A stretch of 64,000 nt of DNA from Planctomycetota bacterium (GTDB lineage: Bacteria; Planctomycetota; UBA8742; UBA2392), in the NCBI GenBank assembly GCA_019636195.1, contig JAHBYA010000016.1:40413-104412 (forward strand), read 5' to 3'. Positions 1 to 8,167 of this stretch are shown here, in pieces. The notes beneath the pieces are model-generated. The model searched no databases and was not told the DNA's origin. It worked only from the letters and a program-made list of their open reading frames with translations. Both the position numbers and the translations under genes were made by a program. Each line of letters starts with the position of its first letter. Position 1 is the first letter of the stretch.

Positions 1-359
1 ACCATGACCTTGGTGCCCTCAAAGGTGCCGAAGCCGCAAACGATGGCCGGGTCGTCCTTGTACGCGCGGTCGCCCTTGAGTTCCTGAAAGTCGTCAAACA
101 GGGTCTGGATGTAGTCGGTGACCAGGGGCCGGTTGGGGTGGCGCGAAAGCTGCACGCGATCCCACGGGTCGAGGTCGTTGAAGACGCTGGTCATCAGCTT
201 CTTGAGATCTTTTTCAAGGTCGCCGATGTCGGCTTCAAGGCTGGCCTTGCGCTCGCCGTCGGCGTTGGCGAGGTCCATGCGCAGGCCCTCGATCTTCATT
301 TCAAGCTCAACGATAGGGCGCTCAAACTCGGGTACATTCAGGCGGTCAACACCGGACAT
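1..359 (-). CDS. accA: Acetyl-CoA carboxylase carboxyltransferase subunit alpha (N-terminal part)
   Basis: Carboxyltransferase alpha subunit of acetyl-CoA carboxylase, which with AccD transfers CO2 from carboxybiotin to acetyl-CoA in the first step of fatty acid synthesis. Only the first 119 codons are present; the gene runs off the left edge. The N-terminus shows the family pattern: a helical 'FERPIVELEMKIEGL' segment, then 'DPWDRVQLSRHPNRP', 'DYIQTLFDDFQELKGDR' and 'DDPAIVCGFG', matching the canonical AccA order. The ATG at 357-359 is preceded on the minus strand by GGAGG (366-370), a strong ribosome binding site. No other reading is plausible; the catalytic C-terminal half cannot be checked here. 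Confidence 0.95.
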   Translation of the reverse strand, partial: MSGVDRLNVPEFERPIVELEMKIEGLRMDLANADGERKASLEADIGDLEKDLKKLMTSVFNDLDPWDRVQLSRHPNRPLVTDYIQTLFDDFQELKGDRAYKDDPAIVCGFGTFEGTKVM

Positions 360-420
360 ACGCAGCCTCCTGTCGCCTTGAGACTAACTTGCGAGCGTTG
401 CTCTGCAATCGCCCCATCGC

Positions 421-1191
421 CTACGCGATGGGCTCCGGTTTGTGGCCCACATGAATCGCCATGGTGCCGAGGTTCAGTTTGCGGTAGTGCACGTTGCTGA
501 ACCCCGCGCCTTCCAGGCGGGCCTTCAGTGCATCCGCATCCGGAAACAGGGCGATGCTGTCGGCCAGATAGCTGTACGCGCGATCCTTGCTGCGGGTCAG
601 CCGGTTGCCGACCCACGGGACTACTCGATTGATGTACCAGCCCGCCAGCCGCCCGATCACGCCCCGCGCGGGTGTACACTCAAGTATCACCGCCCGGCCG
701 CCGGGCTTGAGCACGCGGGCCATTTCGCGCAGGCCGGCATCAAGCTGCTGAAAGTTGCGCACGCCAAAGCCGACGCTGACCACGTCAAAGCTGCCGTCGG
801 CAAAGGGCAGTTTCAGGGCATCGGCCACGCACAGCGGCATGGCAATACCAGCCCGTCCGGCCTTGTCTGCGGCCAGCCGAACCATTTGCGGCGTGAAGTC
901 GCTGGCGATTACGGCCGCCGGTGACGGCTTGGCGAACGCGAACATCAGCGCGAGGTCGCCCGTGCCGCAGCAGATATCGAGCACGCTTTCGCCGCCGCGA
1001 AGGCCGGCCGTTTTCACGGCGCGCCGCCGCCACGCCTGGTCGCGGCCGCCGGAAATGATGCGGTTGAGAAGGTCGTAGCGCCCGGCAATGCCCGCGAACA
1101 TCGCCCGCACAGCCGGGCCGCGCGACTGGTCGCGCGGGTCAACGGCCGAGTCGCCGCGCAGTTTCGGCTCAGGCTCTGTGGCGGTAGCCAT
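421..1191 (-). CDS. UbiE/MenG-type quinone C-methyltransferase
   Basis: SAM-dependent C-methyltransferase of menaquinone (MenG) or ubiquinone (UbiE) synthesis; 256 residues, a usual length. The first UbiE signature 'MFAGIAGRYDLLNRIISGG' is at about residues 31-49, the SAM-binding motif I 'VLDICCGTGDLAL' at about 70-82, and the second signature region 'LREMARVLKPGGRAVILE' lies mid-protein. The first about 25 residues are a variable hydrophilic extension. It lies between accA and rpsI on the same strand, separated from rpsI by a terminator hairpin, so it is probably transcribed separately. The sequence alone does not say whether menaquinone or ubiquinone is the product, so no gene symbol is given. 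Confidence 0.9.
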   Translation of the reverse strand: MATATEPEPKLRGDSAVDPRDQSRGPAVRAMFAGIAGRYDLLNRIISGGRDQAWRRRAVKTAGLRGGESVLDICCGTGDLALMFAFAKPSPAAVIASDFTPQMVRLAADKAGRAGIAMPLCVADALKLPFADGSFDVVSVGFGVRNFQQLDAGLREMARVLKPGGRAVILECTPARGVIGRLAGWYINRVVPWVGNRLTRSKDRAYSYLADSIALFPDADALKARLEGAGFSNVHYRKLNLGTMAIHVGHKPEPIA

Positions 1192-1225
1192 ACACGTGAT
1201 GTTGCCGGATTATGCACCAAAGCAA

Positions 1226-1250
1226 AAGCCCCGGCGCGGAGCCGGGGCTT
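1226..1250 (-). terminator. Intrinsic terminator of rplM-rpsI
   Basis: GC-rich inverted repeat AAGCCCCGGC/GCCGGGGCTT with a five-base loop. Read on the minus strand it is followed by TTTTGC, directly after the rpsI stop codon. Confidence 0.8.
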
Positions 1251-1265
1251 CTGGGTTGACTGGCG

Positions 1266-1658
1266 TTAGCGCTTGCTGAACTGGGTGCCGCGCCGTGCGC
1301 CGCGCAGGCCGTACTTCTTGCGCTCTTTCATGCGGCTGTCGCGGGTCAGCAGGTCGTGCTCTTTGAGCTTGGGCTCAAGCTCCTTGTTCACCTTGATCAG
1401 CGCGCGGCTGATGCCGAGGCGCACAGCCTCAGCTTGTGCGCCGACGCCGCCGCCGTGCACGTTGGCGAACACGTCAAACTTGTCGTTCAGGTCCGTGACC
1501 TTGAACGGCTTGCGAACGTTGTTGCGCTGCTGCGCACTGACAAAAAACTCGTCGGCGTTGCGCTTGTTGATCAGGATCTTGCCGCTGCCCTGCCGGATGC
1601 GCACGCGCGCGACGGCGGTCTTGCGGCGGCCAAGGCCCCATGTGTGCTGTTCAGCCAT
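1266..1658 (-). CDS. rpsI: 30S ribosomal protein S9
   Basis: Small-subunit ribosomal protein S9; 130 residues, the usual length. The N-terminal 'GLGRRKTAVARVR' and the C-terminal 'KKYGLRGARRGTQFSKR', whose basic tail contacts P-site tRNA, are both intact. The gene starts only 3 nt after the rplM stop codon, the near-universal rplM-rpsI operon, and is followed by a terminator. Function is certain from sequence. Confidence 0.98.
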   Translation of the reverse strand: MAEQHTWGLGRRKTAVARVRIRQGSGKILINKRNADEFFVSAQQRNNVRKPFKVTDLNDKFDVFANVHGGGVGAQAEAVRLGISRALIKVNKELEPKLKEHDLLTRDSRMKERKKYGLRGARRGTQFSKR

Positions 1659-1661
1659 TGT

Positions 1662-2132
1662 TTACTCCTGCGCCGCCTTGCGGCCGTAGGTTACTTTGTA
1701 GGGCTGGGGCTTCTGGGCTGTGTGCGGGTGCTCGGCGCCTTCGTAGATCTTGAGCTTGCCCAGCATTTTGCGACCCAGCTTGTTCTTGGGCAGCATGCGA
1801 CGGACGGCAAGGCGCAGCACCTTCGCGGGGTTGTGTTCAATGACCTCGTCGAAAGTGCGAAGTTTGCGGCCGCTGGGATAGCCCGAGAAGTCCTGGTAGG
1901 TCTTCTGTTTGTTCTTCTTGCCGGTCACAACAAGCTGGCCGACGTTGGTCACAACGACGAAGTCGCCTGTGTCCACGTGCGCGGTATAGCCGGGCTTGTG
2001 CTTGCCCATCAGCATCATCGCGATCTTGTTGGCCATACGGCCGAGGATCTGGCCACTGGCGTCGATGTGGTGCCACTCGGGCTTGACTTCGCCGGTCTTG
2101 GCGACCCATGTCTTCTGTGAGATTGCAACCAT
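1662..2132 (-). CDS. rplM: 50S ribosomal protein L13
   Basis: Large-subunit ribosomal protein L13; 156 residues, slightly longer than the common 142-150. Family motifs are present: 'WHHIDASGQILGRMAN', 'MGKHKPGYTAHVDTGDFVVV', 'KTYQDFSGYPSGRK' and 'RRMLPKNKLGRKMLGKLKIY'. The ATG is preceded by AAGGCAG on the minus strand. It is the first gene of rplM-rpsI and lies directly downstream of a good sigma70-type promoter at 2195-2222. Confidence 0.98.
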   Translation of the reverse strand: MVAISQKTWVAKTGEVKPEWHHIDASGQILGRMANKIAMMLMGKHKPGYTAHVDTGDFVVVTNVGQLVVTGKKNKQKTYQDFSGYPSGRKLRTFDEVIEHNPAKVLRLAVRRMLPKNKLGRKMLGKLKIYEGAEHPHTAQKPQPYKVTYGRKAAQE

Positions 2133-2194
2133 TGCTGCCTGCCTTGCTGGAATGCCCTAAACACAATGCCCCCGCGCCCGGCGGAGGGGCGAGG

Positions 2195-2222
2195 AAGATA
2201 GCAGCAAGGGGTACCCTGTCAA
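2195..2222 (-). promoter_or_regulatory. Sigma70-like promoter of rplM-rpsI
   Basis: On the minus strand: perfect -35 TTGACA (complement of 2217-2222), 16-bp spacer, -10 TATCTT (complement of 2195-2200). It ends about 60 bp upstream of the rplM start codon. Confidence 0.7.
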
Positions 2223-2298
2223 TAAGGTGGGAGGTATTGTAGCCGTCCAGTTTCGTTGATTAGCTGTAAGAACCCTCTTGGCATTGCCAAGGTCGCAC

Positions 2299-2970
2299 AT
2301 GAAGTTTGATGCACGAGTCCTGGGCGTTCCGAACCACCTCGCGAACGCCAAGAAGTATCTCTCCAAGGCCGACTTTGCCCTTGAGCAGGCCAAGCTCAAG
2401 GCAGCTGAGGCGCGCCTGCTGGAAAAGCTGCCTGACCAGAAGCGGCAGATCGGTGACATGTTCAAGCGCAAGCTTGACTGCATCACGCACTTCCGTTGCG
2501 AGCGCTTCAACTTTCTTGAGCCGTTGCAGCAGTTTGCCACCTTTATTGACGGCACTACCCCCGAAGAAGTCATCCAGGAAAACGCGTGGACCGGCGCGCT
2601 GCACATTGTGCTGATGGGCCAGAACGACTGCCTGGTCGTACCCTTTGACTTCGCCGTGCCCCTTGAGGCGCGCGTCGAGGGCCGCACTCACCCGTACGTC
2701 ATATGCTCAAGCCAGCGCATGAAAAAAGAACTCGACGGCCTGGACGAATACGTCGCCGTTGAGCACACCATGGGCATCCGCCAGTTCGACGCGTTCGTTG
2801 ACCTCAAGCGCGGCGACATGGAGAAGTTTGAAAAGGCCGAAGGCGTCGGCCGCCGCTTCTGGGCCAAGTGGGGCGTGATGGCGCTGCGCGGCATGATTGA
2901 GCGCAGCGTGCGCGCCGGCGTGCCCGTGTTTGTCGATCCGCAGTTTGGCGAAGTGCCCGCCACCGTCTAG
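2299..2970 (+). CDS. Conserved hypothetical protein
   Basis: I do not recognise this 223-residue soluble protein. It has no signal peptide or membrane segment. The first third is helical and charged (DFALEQAKLKAAEARLLEK), the rest looks globular with 'FRCERFNFLEPLQQFATF' and 'GIRQFDAFVDLKRGD'. The ATG at 2299 was chosen over an in-frame TTG 21 nt upstream because AAGG at 2288-2292 is well placed for the ATG. The next gene, a lipoprotein, starts 8 nt downstream, so the two are probably co-transcribed. Confidence 0.6.
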   Translation: MKFDARVLGVPNHLANAKKYLSKADFALEQAKLKAAEARLLEKLPDQKRQIGDMFKRKLDCITHFRCERFNFLEPLQQFATFIDGTTPEEVIQENAWTGALHIVLMGQNDCLVVPFDFAVPLEARVEGRTHPYVICSSQRMKKELDGLDEYVAVEHTMGIRQFDAFVDLKRGDMEKFEKAEGVGRRFWAKWGVMALRGMIERSVRAGVPVFVDPQFGEVPATV

Positions 2971-2978
2971 GAGACAGC

Positions 2979-3698
2979 ATGAAGTACGCAATCCTTGGCC
3001 TGCTGTTTCTTGCCGGCTGTACAGCCACGTCTTCAGGAAGCAGCAGCAGCAAGCCCAGCGCAAGCAAGCCATCTGTTCGCGGTCCCAGCGCAGGGGCTTC
3101 GGCCGGTACCAGCGGCGCGTCTGCGTCTGCCAACAAACCTTCCGCGAGCAAGCCCTCGGTGCGCAAGCCGAACTATCCTGTGTACAAGCCGCCGGTGATT
3201 CGCAGCGACATCGGCAACACCAAGGTGACCATCGACCCCAAGTGCGACGACGTGTGGGTGCAGAACACGCTGGGGCCGTTCTTCGTCGAAAGCAGCAGTG
3301 GCGGCGTGAAGCTGAAAAGCGGGACCAGGCGTGAAGACTTTTCCGGCGCCGTGATCGACGCCGGCCTGAGCGCAAAGATCGACAACGACGGCGTGCACGT
3401 CGCGCAGCCCAACGCCAAGGTGCACAACGACCACATCGGGGCGGGCCTGCGCAACGGCCATTTTGACGTGATCTGGAAGGGCGCCACATTCGAGCGCGGG
3501 CTGTCCGACCTGAACGACATTGCCGGCGTCCGCCTTGACGCCAGCGCCGACGAGTCAGGCTTCAAGGCTTCCGCCGTACCGAAGATCCACCTGAAACTGG
3601 TGGACGTGAGCGCTGACTACGCCGTGCACCGCTTTGCGGCCCACGCCGGCTTGACCGTGTACGTGGAAGCGAGCAACAAGTTCGTGCTGGCGCCGTAA
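2979..3698 (+). CDS. Putative lipoprotein, Ser/Lys/Pro-rich N-terminus
   Basis: Exported lipoprotein of unknown function, 239 residues. The N-terminus 'MKYAILGLLFLAGCTAT' has a short hydrophobic stretch and a lipobox (LAGC), so Cys14 should be lipidated. Residues about 18-65 are a low-complexity spacer with repeated 'SKPSASKPS'-like units, probably a flexible tether off the membrane. The C-terminal about 170 residues look globular and beta-rich and match no family I recognise. AGGAGA lies directly upstream of the ATG; the preceding gene ends 8 nt earlier. Confidence 0.65.
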   Translation: MKYAILGLLFLAGCTATSSGSSSSKPSASKPSVRGPSAGASAGTSGASASANKPSASKPSVRKPNYPVYKPPVIRSDIGNTKVTIDPKCDDVWVQNTLGPFFVESSSGGVKLKSGTRREDFSGAVIDAGLSAKIDNDGVHVAQPNAKVHNDHIGAGLRNGHFDVIWKGATFERGLSDLNDIAGVRLDASADESGFKASAVPKIHLKLVDVSADYAVHRFAAHAGLTVYVEASNKFVLAP

Positions 3699-3747
3699 AC
3701 AGCGTCCACTCAATCGTTCATTTTCCGTACGCTTGTACCCGTGTTGG

Positions 3748-3768
3748 CCCGGCAACTTCGTTGCCGGG
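3748..3768. repeat. Palindromic stem-loop (CCCGGCAAC arms)
   Basis: Perfect inverted repeat CCCGGCAAC/GTTGCCGGG with loop TTC in the gap between two lipoprotein genes. No U-tract follows on the plus strand, so it is not a clear terminator; it resembles the CCCGGCAC stem-loops at 9693 and 50828. Confidence 0.5.
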
Positions 3769-3880
3769 ATGAATCCACAACTGCAATATCAATAAATAGT
3801 TACGCCGACGTGCTTGCCGCAGACCCCAGTCTGGCACGCATTCGGCACATGTCGGTTCACCCAGAACCCCGGAGTGAACC

Positions 3881-5254
3881 ATGAAGACCTTCGCACAAGT
3901 TCTGACACTGTCGTGTCTGCTTGGATTGATCCTTTCCGGTTGCGGCAACAGCGGCAGCAGCGGCAACTCGCTGGCTGGCACAGGCGGCGCCGGCGGCACG
4001 ACTCCGCCGCCGGGCGGCAACACTCCGCCGACCATCACTTCTACGGCACCGACCAGCGGCACGGTGGGCACGGCCTACGCTTATCAAGCCACCGCCACAG
4101 ACGCGCAAGGCGACCCCATTGCGTGGACGCTGCCGACCGCGCCTGCGGGCATGACGGTCAGCGCCACGGGCCTCGTGAACTGGACGCCGAGCACGGCGGG
4201 CAGCTTCAACGTAACCCTGCGCGCAAGCGACGGCCAGGCCAACGCGCAGCAGAACTGGACAATCGTCGTGGCCAGCGCCTCCGGCGGCGGCGGCTTGCCG
4301 GCCAGCGTGACGCTGACACAGGTCGGGCAGGTTCCTAATGGCATGCTGGTGTTGAGCGACATGCAGGAGTTCGATGGCAAGCTCTACATTGCCGCCGCGC
4401 AGGTGCCGCTGGGCAGCCCCTTCGGCGCCGGGATTTACTACTACAACGGCAGCACAGTTCAGACCGCGCACTACGACAGCGGCAGCCAGGGCTACCTGCG
4501 CACCAAGGTTTACAACAACAAACTGTATGTGCCCGATGGCGACCCCAACGGCCTGACGCCCGGCTACGTCTATGTCTTCAGCCCGGGCAGCACCACGCCG
4601 CAGCAGACCAGCGTCACCGGTGCGGTCCACAACTTCGACGTGACCGAGTTCGGCGGACAGTTGTACGTCAGCGGCAGCAACAACAGCGGCCAAAGCACGC
4701 TGCATCGCTTCAACTCCAGTACCAGCGTTTGGGACCAGGTCAGCACCGGCGCCTACGGCCGCCTGAAGTACCTGGCGACCTTCGACAACCAGATCTGGTC
4801 CAGCAAGCAGGTGCAGAGCGGCGTTGATGGCGTGTGGGTAGGCAGCAACATGACCCAGCAGGGCTTTGTCTTCGGCAGCGGCGGCGGCAACTTGATCCCG
4901 TGCCTTGAGCAGATCGACAACCGCCTCTACATGGTGGTGTGGGGCAGCAGCGGCCTCACCAACATCATCGTAAATCCCGGCTTGACCACCACCGCGATCA
5001 CGGGCGTCACCGGCATCATGTGGGACATCATCAAGCACACCGACGGCAACTACTACATGGTCAGCTGGGACGGCACCAACGACAAGATTTACGGCAGCAC
5101 CGACGGCATCGCGTTTACCCAGCTTTACAGCGCGCCGGGCAGCGTCTTCGGCCAGCCGGGCAGCAACGCCGACGGGCGCCCCAGCATCGCCAGCTACAAC
5201 GGCAAGGTGTATGTCGGCAGCAGCACCAACGGCCGCGTCTATCGCCTGGACTGA
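3881..5254 (+). CDS. Putative lipoprotein with Ig-like domain and propeller-like repeats
   Basis: Surface or periplasmic lipoprotein, 457 residues, function unknown. 'MKTFAQVLTLSCLLGLILSGCGNS' is a signal sequence with lipobox LSGC. A Gly/Thr/Pro-rich linker (about 22-47) leads into a putative Ig domain of the He_PIG type (about 48-130), marked by 'PTSGTVGTAYAYQATATD' and 'GLVNWTPSTAGSFNVTLRA'. The remaining about 320 residues contain repeated 'GKLYIAAAQ', 'NKLYVPDG', 'GQLYVSGS' and 'GKVYVGSS' strands, as in beta-propellers. A terminator follows. Binding to a surface polymer is possible but not shown. Confidence 0.7.
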   Translation: MKTFAQVLTLSCLLGLILSGCGNSGSSGNSLAGTGGAGGTTPPPGGNTPPTITSTAPTSGTVGTAYAYQATATDAQGDPIAWTLPTAPAGMTVSATGLVNWTPSTAGSFNVTLRASDGQANAQQNWTIVVASASGGGGLPASVTLTQVGQVPNGMLVLSDMQEFDGKLYIAAAQVPLGSPFGAGIYYYNGSTVQTAHYDSGSQGYLRTKVYNNKLYVPDGDPNGLTPGYVYVFSPGSTTPQQTSVTGAVHNFDVTEFGGQLYVSGSNNSGQSTLHRFNSSTSVWDQVSTGAYGRLKYLATFDNQIWSSKQVQSGVDGVWVGSNMTQQGFVFGSGGGNLIPCLEQIDNRLYMVVWGSSGLTNIIVNPGLTTTAITGVTGIMWDIIKHTDGNYYMVSWDGTNDKIYGSTDGIAFTQLYSAPGSVFGQPGSNADGRPSIASYNGKVYVGSSTNGRVYRLD

Positions 5255-5280
5255 ACGGAAGAGGACTCTGGGCAACAGGG

Positions 5281-5310
5281 CCCCGTGCTGACGCACGGGG
5301 TTCTTGCTTT
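5281..5310 (+). terminator. Intrinsic terminator
   Basis: Hairpin CCCCGTGC-TGAC-GCACGGGG followed by TTCTTGCTTT, after the lipoprotein gene ending at 5254 and ahead of the convergent Fur-family gene. Confidence 0.75.
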
Positions 5311-5323
5311 GCGGCGGAAGGCC

Positions 5324-5752
5324 TTACAGTTTCGCGCCGACAAACTGGATGCGCACTTCCCCCACCTTCGCGCCCTTCATGGGCTTGCCGGTGGCGGGAT
5401 CGATCGGCTTGAGCAGCTTCAGCAGCGCAGGGTCAACATGCACGTCGTAAATGCGGCCGCTTTCAGTGCAAACAAAGTGCTGGTGCGGCTCAAGGGTCGC
5501 GTCAAAGCGGCGCAAGCCGTCGCTGCTGGTAAGCGAAGTGATCACGCCGGCGGCGGCAAGCTTGTCCAGGTTCTGGTAAACCGTGGCGCGGCCGATGCGC
5601 CGGCCCCGCGTGCCAAGCCGCGCCGCAAGCTCATCGGCGGTGGGATGGTCGCGTGTAGCCTCAAGCGATTCCAGAATGGCAACCCGCGCCGCCGTTGGCC
5701 GAAGCCCGGCGTCAGCGATCTTGCGTGCGGCGCTGTCATTTCGTGAAGCCAT
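5324..5752 (-). CDS. Fur/PerR-family transcriptional regulator
   Basis: Metal- or peroxide-sensing repressor, 142 residues from the chosen start (MASRNDS). The winged-helix DNA-binding half is clear: 'RPTAARVAILESLE', 'HPTADELAARLG' and 'GRATVYQNLDKLAAAGVI'. The metal-binding half retains 'RRFDATLEPHQHFVC', with Asp and His at the regulatory site of the PerR type. The first structural CxxC of Fur is broken (CTES) and no second CxxC exists, so the structural zinc site is probably missing. Longer in-frame starts exist upstream but would add residues untypical of the family. It is divergent from the putative selenoprotein gene (120 bp apart) and may control it; that is inference. Confidence 0.85.
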   Translation of the reverse strand: MASRNDSAARKIADAGLRPTAARVAILESLEATRDHPTADELAARLGTRGRRIGRATVYQNLDKLAAAGVITSLTSSDGLRRFDATLEPHQHFVCTESGRIYDVHVDPALLKLLKPIDPATGKPMKGAKVGEVRIQFVGAKL

Positions 5753-5872
5753 CACAAACAGCATAACAGTGTGAGCCATGCACAGCCATCCCGCGAAGTC
5801 ACGCCACAATTGCCTTCCCTGCCATGGCTTCCTACCGTATCAGGGCTGGGTCGATTGCTAACGGAGATGAAT

Positions 5873-6889
5873 ATGCGTGCCTTGCTATTGCCGGCTTTGA
5901 TGCTGGCTTGTTTGCCCCTTGCCGCCGAGGTCAACGTTGGCGACGACGTTGCCGAGTTTTCGCCGCGCAACTGGATTAACCCACCCGCCTTCAACTCGTT
6001 TGAAGAGCTGCGTGGCGACGTCATCATGATCAAGGCCTGGGGCAAGAACTGAGGCCCGTGCATCCGGCAGTTGCCGGCGATGAACGAGTACCACGAGAAA
6101 CCGGGCCTTCACATCGTCACGCTGTACGCGCAAGTCCACAAGCTGGAAGAAATCGAAGAGCTGGTAACGAAGCACGAAATCAAGTACCCCATCGCCCTGG
6201 ACAGCTTCTGGGAGGCCGGCTACGAGGCGCCCGGCTTGCCCAAAATGTGGATCATCGGCGCCGACGGCAAAGTCAAATTCGCCGGCATGGCGGGCTACTC
6301 CAAAGTGCTTGAAGAAGAGCTGGCCAAGGTCAAGTACCCCGGCTTGGGCAAGGACAAGGTGCATTCGACCCTTGAGCCCGCCGCCAAGCTGTTCAGTGAA
6401 GGCAAGTACAAGCAGGCCCACGACGCTGCCGAAAAGGTGTTCGACGACACTGACGACAGCGCCGCCGAAGACGACGCCGACTACATCATGAAGCGCATCG
6501 AGGAGAAACTGCGCAATCTCAAGATGCACGCGGAAACCTTTGAGGCTGAGCGCAGGTACGACCGCGCCATCAAGTGCTGGGAGGCCTTGCTGCCGTTCAA
6601 GGGCCTCGACGACGCCGAGGAAGCACCCGAGCGCCTGAAGAAGCTCAAGGACAGCAAAGACGTCGCCAAAGAGATCGCGGCACGCCGCGCCCTGCTGGCG
6701 GAGATGCTGTTGCTTGACCTTGAATTCGCCAAGATCGACGCCGGCGACGAGGCACAACTCAAGAAGTTCCGTGAGACGTGCCTGGCCGCGTACAAGAAGT
6801 TCGCCGATGCCAACAAGGGCACAGCCGCCGCCGACCGCGCCAACGAGCTGATCACGATTTTCAAAGAGCTGCTCGGCATCAAAGAGTAG
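5873..6889 (+). CDS. Putative selenoprotein: exported thioredoxin/TlpA-like protein with UGPC motif
   Basis: Read through the in-frame TGA at 6050-6052, this gives 338 residues with selenocysteine at position 60. Signal peptide 'MRALLLPALMLACLPLAA'; a thioredoxin-fold domain (about 20-170) in which 'KAWGKN-U-GPC' places Sec at the first catalytic position and Cys63 at the second; then a charged helical TPR-like region (about 180-338). The frame is uninterrupted otherwise and aligns without gaps to the next gene, which has Cys at the Sec position. A SECIS-like hairpin follows the TGA. The start ATG at 5873 has GGAG 6 nt upstream; another ATG at 5867 overlaps the SD. Likely a periplasmic redox enzyme. 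If UGA is read as stop, only a useless 59-residue stub results. Strong but untested inference. Confidence 0.82.
6050..6082 (+). promoter_or_regulatory. UGA(Sec) codon with bacterial SECIS-like hairpin
   Basis: TGA at 6050-6052. Downstream, arms CATC-CGGC (6061-6068) and GCCG...GATG (6073-6076, 6079-6082) form a stem with loop AGUU (6069-6072) and a two-base GC bulge. The loop G lies 18 nt after the UGA and at loop position 2. Both features fit the known bacterial SECIS consensus: a short stem-loop inside the coding region with G near the start of the apical loop. Confidence 0.7.
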
Positions 6890-6904
6890 GCACCCGCAAT
6901 CCCG

Positions 6905-6938
6905 ACAACCCGGCGATTCCCGCCGGGTTGTTTCATTT
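6905..6938 (+). terminator. Intrinsic terminator of the selenoprotein gene
   Basis: Inverted repeat ACAACCCGGCG/CGCCGGGTTGT followed by TTTCATTT, 15 nt after the stop codon. Confidence 0.8.
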
Positions 6939-6984
6939 AAAGCCGTATGAAACTACCGTGGGCCCGGGCTATACGGAGCAAACC

Positions 6985-8022
6985 ATGACTCGACTGCTGC
7001 TGATCGCGCTGCTGTGCGCGCCGTTGTGCGCACAAGTGAAAGTGGGCGACAAAGCCCCCGACATCGCGCCGCTTAACTGGATCAACACGCCGGTCTTCCA
7101 GTCCTTCGACGAACTGGAAGGCGACGTGGTTTTCCTGAAAGCCTGGGGCATCAACTGCACGACAAGCATGAAAGAACTGGCCGACGTCAATAAACTCGCG
7201 GAAACCCCGGGCTTGCACGTCGTCACGTTCTATGCGCAAGCCCACAAACTTGAGCAGATCGAAGAAGTGGTAAGGGCCAACAACATCCGGTACCCGATTT
7301 CGCTGGACGAAAGGGCATGGGTCGCGGGCTATGAGTCGCCTGAACTGCCGCGCGTCTGGATCATCGGCACAGACGGCAAGATCAAGTTCGCGGGCAGCGA
7401 AGGCTACGCGGACGTGCTGAAAACCGAGCTGGCAAAGGTCAAGTATCCGGGCCTGGGCAAGAACGACATTGCCAAAAACCTGCACCCCGCCGCCAAGCTG
7501 TTCGTTGAGGGCAAGTACAAAGAAGCCTACGCCGCCGCCGAGAATGTCTTCGACGACACCGACGACGAAACCGAAGAAAACGACGCCGACCACATCATGA
7601 AGCGCATTGACGGCATTATGAACACCCTGTCCGTCCGCGCAGAAACCGCCGAGGCCAGCCGCAACTATGAGCTGGCAATCCGCTGCTGGACCGAGCTTGC
7701 CCGCTTCAAGGGCCTCGACACAGCCGCTGAGGCGCCGCAGCGACTGAAGAAACTGACCGACAGCGCCGAGGTCAAGAAAGGGCTTGCCGCGCGCCGCGCG
7801 CTAACTTCGCTGATGTTGGCGCTGGACGTTGAGTTCCAGGCCATCGATGACAGCGAACCGGCCGCAGTGAAGACTTTCCGTGAGAAGTGCCTGGCTGCCT
7901 ACGTTGACTTTGCCGCCAAAAACAAGGGCACTGCCGCCGCCGACCAGGCCGGCGACCTTGCCAAGGCGTTCCGGGGCCTGCTCGGCCTGCCCGAACCCGA
8001 GGAAACCAAGCCCAAGGACTAG
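6985..8022 (+). CDS. Exported thioredoxin-like paralogue with CTTS in place of UGPC
   Basis: Tandem paralogue of the preceding gene, 345 residues, with the same order of parts: signal peptide 'MTRLLLIALLCAPLCA', thioredoxin-like domain, then helical TPR-like C-terminal half. The motif aligned with UGPC is 'KAWGIN-C-TTS': Cys58 matches Sec60, but the resolving Cys is Ser61. So this copy may work as a one-cysteine enzyme or have lost dithiol chemistry. Long blocks are near-identical between the two copies ('AKVKYPGLGK', 'FDDTDD', 'NKGTAAAD'), which points to duplication. ATG 6985 was chosen because it begins the signal peptide; the frame is open further upstream. A Pro/Glu/Lys-rich tail ends the protein. 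Confidence 0.85.
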   Translation: MTRLLLIALLCAPLCAQVKVGDKAPDIAPLNWINTPVFQSFDELEGDVVFLKAWGINCTTSMKELADVNKLAETPGLHVVTFYAQAHKLEQIEEVVRANNIRYPISLDERAWVAGYESPELPRVWIIGTDGKIKFAGSEGYADVLKTELAKVKYPGLGKNDIAKNLHPAAKLFVEGKYKEAYAAAENVFDDTDDETEENDADHIMKRIDGIMNTLSVRAETAEASRNYELAIRCWTELARFKGLDTAAEAPQRLKKLTDSAEVKKGLAARRALTSLMLALDVEFQAIDDSEPAAVKTFREKCLAAYVDFAAKNKGTAAADQAGDLAKAFRGLLGLPEPEETKPKD

Positions 8023-8167
8023 GCTGTAAAGGCCTCTGCGCAAAGAGGATGCGACACGATCGCGAAGGGAACCAACTGCCCGCCTGCGGGGTCTCTGTAA
8101 CTGTATTGGCAATGCTGCCACTAAAAGGGACCGCGAAGGCGGTTTTCTACTCATTCAGGAGAAGCGA

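Noticed and set aside
3857..5296. Long minus-strand open frame antisense to the Ig-domain lipoprotein
   Set aside because: High GC content leaves long antisense frames; the plus-strand product has a lipobox and domain motifs, the antisense one has none.
6050..6052. UGA read as Trp (alternative genetic code)
   Set aside because: Many intact genes in the window end in TGA at the expected place (for example 5254, 17751, 44651), and the codon sits at a redox Cys position, not a Trp position.
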